Source: Nonlabens sp. (GTDB lineage: Bacteria > Bacteroidota > Bacteroidia > Flavobacteriales > Flavobacteriaceae). Taken from it: a DNA stretch of 8,090 nt. The position numbers and the translations under genes are program-made. The first letter of the stretch is position 1. Each line of letters starts with the position of its first letter. Below, piece by piece: positions 7,011-8,090 of this stretch. The notes beneath the pieces were generated by a model. That model searched no databases. It saw only the letters and a program-made list of their open reading frames with translations, and had not been told where the DNA came from. The stretch is taken from positions 1-8,090 of the forward strand of contig JANQTO010000023.1 of assembly GCA_030731685.1 (NCBI GenBank), given 5' to 3'.

Positions 7011-7029
7011 TACTTTGCAATTCAAAGTA
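7011..7029. promoter_or_regulatory. putative operator TACTTTG-CAATT-CAAAGTA overlapping the promoter of the membrane-protein/regulator pair
   Basis: Two perfect 7-bp inverted arms are separated by 5 nt, a centre-to-centre spacing of 12 bp, suitable for a dimeric winged-helix regulator. The left arm forms most of a -7-like box, TTACTTTG at 7010-7017 (five of the six defined positions of TAnnTTTG). A TTTC at 6987-6990 could be a weak -33 element 19 nt upstream. The right arm would cover the expected transcription start, and the next ATG is at 7037, leaving a short leader with no Shine-Dalgarno motif. A bound protein would block initiation, which suggests repression, possibly by the regulator encoded at 7754. 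Confidence 0.6.
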
Positions 7030-7036
7030 CTTTTAA

Positions 7037-7675
7037 ATGGATGCAAAAAACGCTTTAGACGATTTACGAGAAATACGTTCCCTTATGGACCGTTCCACGA
7101 GATTCATTTCCTTATCAGGCTTGAGTGGTGTGCTCGCAGGAGTTTATGCGCTTGCCGGTGCGGTTGTAGGTGTCTTTATTATCAAAAACGCAAACCGTAT
7201 GGGTTATAAGGATACACTCGATGCGCTGCTTACGACTCCATGGGAACGCAACCCATCACTACAAATACTGGTTACTGCTGCCATTGTTCTCTTACTAGCT
7301 GTTATCACCGCCTACTTCTTGACAAAACTAAAAGCCGCAAAACACAAACAAAAAATATGGACCAGCCAGTCCATAAGACTTGTTGTAAATTTTCTAGTGC
7401 CACTACAAATAGGTGCTTTTTTTACACTGGCACTTATCCAGTATCATTTACTACCACTCGTCGCTCCTAGTATGCTTGTGTTTTACGGGCTTGCATGCAT
7501 AAACGCAAGTAAGTTTACCATAGGCACCGTTAAATATTTAGGTTTGAGCTGTGCTGCCTTAGGACTCATAAACACTCAGTTTTTAGGCTACGGTCTTTAT
7601 TTTTGGGCTGCAGGATTTGGTCTTTGCCACATTATTTATGGAACAGTCATGTATCTTAAGTATGATAGGAAGTAG
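7037..7675 (+). CDS. six-helix inner-membrane protein of unknown function
   Basis: The product has 212 residues. I see six hydrophobic segments, at about 25-49, 76-97, 113-135, 139-156, 163-180 and 184-206. A polar N-terminal stretch (MDAKNALDDLREIRSLMDRS) comes before the first helix, which reads LSGLSGVLAGVYALAGA. Lysine-rich KLKAAKHKQK (97-106) follows helix 2 and is probably cytoplasmic. No signal peptide, catalytic motif or metal-binding cluster is visible. I recognise the N-terminal motif and overall plan from uncharacterised Bacteroidota proteins that sit beside small winged-helix regulators, but I know no function. The gene lies after a strong terminator and an operator-like inverted repeat, and leads into the regulator gene 78 nt downstream. 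It may be a sensor or target linked to that regulator, which is inference from context. Confidence 0.85.
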   Translation: MDAKNALDDLREIRSLMDRSTRFISLSGLSGVLAGVYALAGAVVGVFIIKNANRMGYKDTLDALLTTPWERNPSLQILVTAAIVLLLAVITAYFLTKLKAAKHKQKIWTSQSIRLVVNFLVPLQIGAFFTLALIQYHLLPLVAPSMLVFYGLACINASKFTIGTVKYLGLSCAALGLINTQFLGYGLYFWAAGFGLCHIIYGTVMYLKYDRK

Positions 7676-7681
7676 GTTTTA

Positions 7682-7716
7682 AATTTCAAGTTCCAAATTT
7701 CAAATTCTGAATTCTG
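7682..7716. repeat. degenerate 7-nt tandem array 3 (five units)
   Basis: Starting 7 nt after the membrane-protein stop codon, five heptamers follow in register: AATTTCA, AGTTCCA, AATTTCA, AATTCTG, AATTCTG. The last two are identical. Shifted by two bases, the first units read as TTTCAAG, TTCCAAA, TTTCAAA, the same type of unit as in array 2. The array lies inside the presumed two-gene transcription unit. Confidence 0.6.
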
Positions 7717-7753
7717 TACTTTTAAACTAATAACGAATAACTAAACACCAACT

Positions 7754-8044
7754 GTGGGTATTATAAACAACTTAAACAAAGCATTTGATCACCGCATTAG
7801 GCTAGGCATTATGTCTATTCTGGTAGTGAATGACGATGCCGACTTTAAGGAACTCAAAGAGCTGCTGGACGTTACGGACGGTAATCTAGCAAGCCATGCA
7901 AAAGCCCTGGAAAAAGAAGATTACATAACGGTAGAAAAAAGTTTCATAGGCCGCAAACCAAACACAAAGTACATAGCAACTGACTTAGGAAAACTGGCAT
8001 TTAAAGAACATATTGCTGCGCTGGAGAAGTTGTTGGGCAATTAA
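7754..8044 (+). CDS. small winged-helix transcriptional regulator (HTH_34-like)
   Basis: The product has 96 residues. NKAFDHRIRLGIMSIL (8-23) is the usual first helix of this family. FKELKELLDVTDGNLASHAKALEK (31-54) is the helix-turn-helix, with the recognition helix at about 42-54. YITVEKSFIGRKPNTKYIAT (57-76) is the wing with its basic GRKPNTKY strand, and the C-terminal helix (77-94) may dimerise. This is the MarR/ArsR-like winged-helix layout of PF13601 (HTH_34). There is no ligand domain or metal-binding cysteine. The start is GTG: a stop lies in frame at 7742 with no ATG after it, and the next ATG (7811) would remove the conserved first helix. It probably binds DNA as a dimer and may control its own operon through the repeat at 7011-7029. 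Confidence 0.9.
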   Translation: MGIINNLNKAFDHRIRLGIMSILVVNDDADFKELKELLDVTDGNLASHAKALEKEDYITVEKSFIGRKPNTKYIATDLGKLAFKEHIAALEKLLGN

Positions 8045-8055
8045 TAGTTTTGTTT

Positions 8056-8090
8056 ATGGATTTGATGACGATTGACGACCGGCTTATTTG
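8056..8090 (+). CDS. possible start of a further gene (11 codons visible)
   Basis: An ATG 11 nt after the regulator stop opens a frame (MDLMTIDDRLI) that runs to the window edge. A second in-frame ATG is at 8065. The short gap and same strand would fit a third gene of the unit. The sequence is too short to recognise a family, and an open frame of 35 nt can arise by chance. A TAGTTTTG (8045-8052) just upstream matches TAnnTTTG but is too close to the first ATG to be its promoter, though it could give a leaderless transcript starting near the second. Confidence 0.3.
   Translation, partial: MDLMTIDDRLI

Noticed and set aside
7015..7209. Plus-strand frame overlapping the start of the membrane-protein gene
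   Set aside because: It starts inside the operator-like repeat and its product is a cysteine/arginine-rich out-of-frame reading of the membrane-protein gene.
8045..8052. TAGTTTTG as promoter of the gene starting at 8056
   Set aside because: It matches TAnnTTTG but ends only 3 nt before that ATG, so transcription would begin inside the gene. Kept only as a remark on the alternative ATG at 8065.

Overview
The window reads as a chromosomal segment of a marine-type flavobacterium (Bacteroidota, probably Flavobacteriaceae). The signs are an AT-rich sequence, starts without Shine-Dalgarno motifs but with A-rich leaders, -7 boxes resembling the Bacteroidota consensus TAnnTTTG, a tricorn-like secreted S41 protease of the Bacteroidota type, a metal-dependent KdsA, and a small winged-helix regulator of a kind common in this phylum. 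The genus cannot be fixed from the sequence.

Layout. (1) 1-842, plus strand: the C-terminal end of a TlpA-like thioredoxin-fold protein, overlapping by 4 nt (ATGA) a lipoprotein-type redoxin with a CNHC active site. This is an envelope thiol-redox pair. (2) 843-1048: a gap with a degenerate 7-nt tandem array and a -7-like box. (3) 1049-2230, plus: a single-domain rhodanese and kdsA (Kdo-8-phosphate synthase, LPS core), 45 nt apart and possibly co-transcribed. (4) 2231-2354: a convergent gap with a second 7-nt array. (5) 3490-2355, minus: a DUF1801 protein and a membrane-anchored GH25 lysozyme-like protein, overlapping by 4 nt. (6) 3491-3582: a divergent gap holding a perfect 16-bp palindrome. 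(7) 3583-6855, plus: a 1090-aa secreted tricorn-protease homologue with two propeller regions, C1, PDZ and an S41 catalytic domain, ended by a strong intrinsic terminator at 6882-6912. (8) 7037-8044, plus: a six-helix membrane protein of unknown function and a small HTH_34-like winged-helix regulator, preceded by a TACTTTG-N5-CAAAGTA inverted repeat that overlaps the likely promoter. (9) 8056-8090: possibly the first codons of another gene.

Most of the window is envelope housekeeping: thiol redox, LPS sugar synthesis, wall hydrolysis and peptide breakdown. The two least explained items are the membrane-protein/regulator module with its putative operator, and a family of 7-nt-periodic arrays in three separate intergenic gaps. 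Read on one strand, these arrays all approach TTCYAAA. I saw no tRNA, rRNA, CRISPR array, insertion sequence or phage gene.
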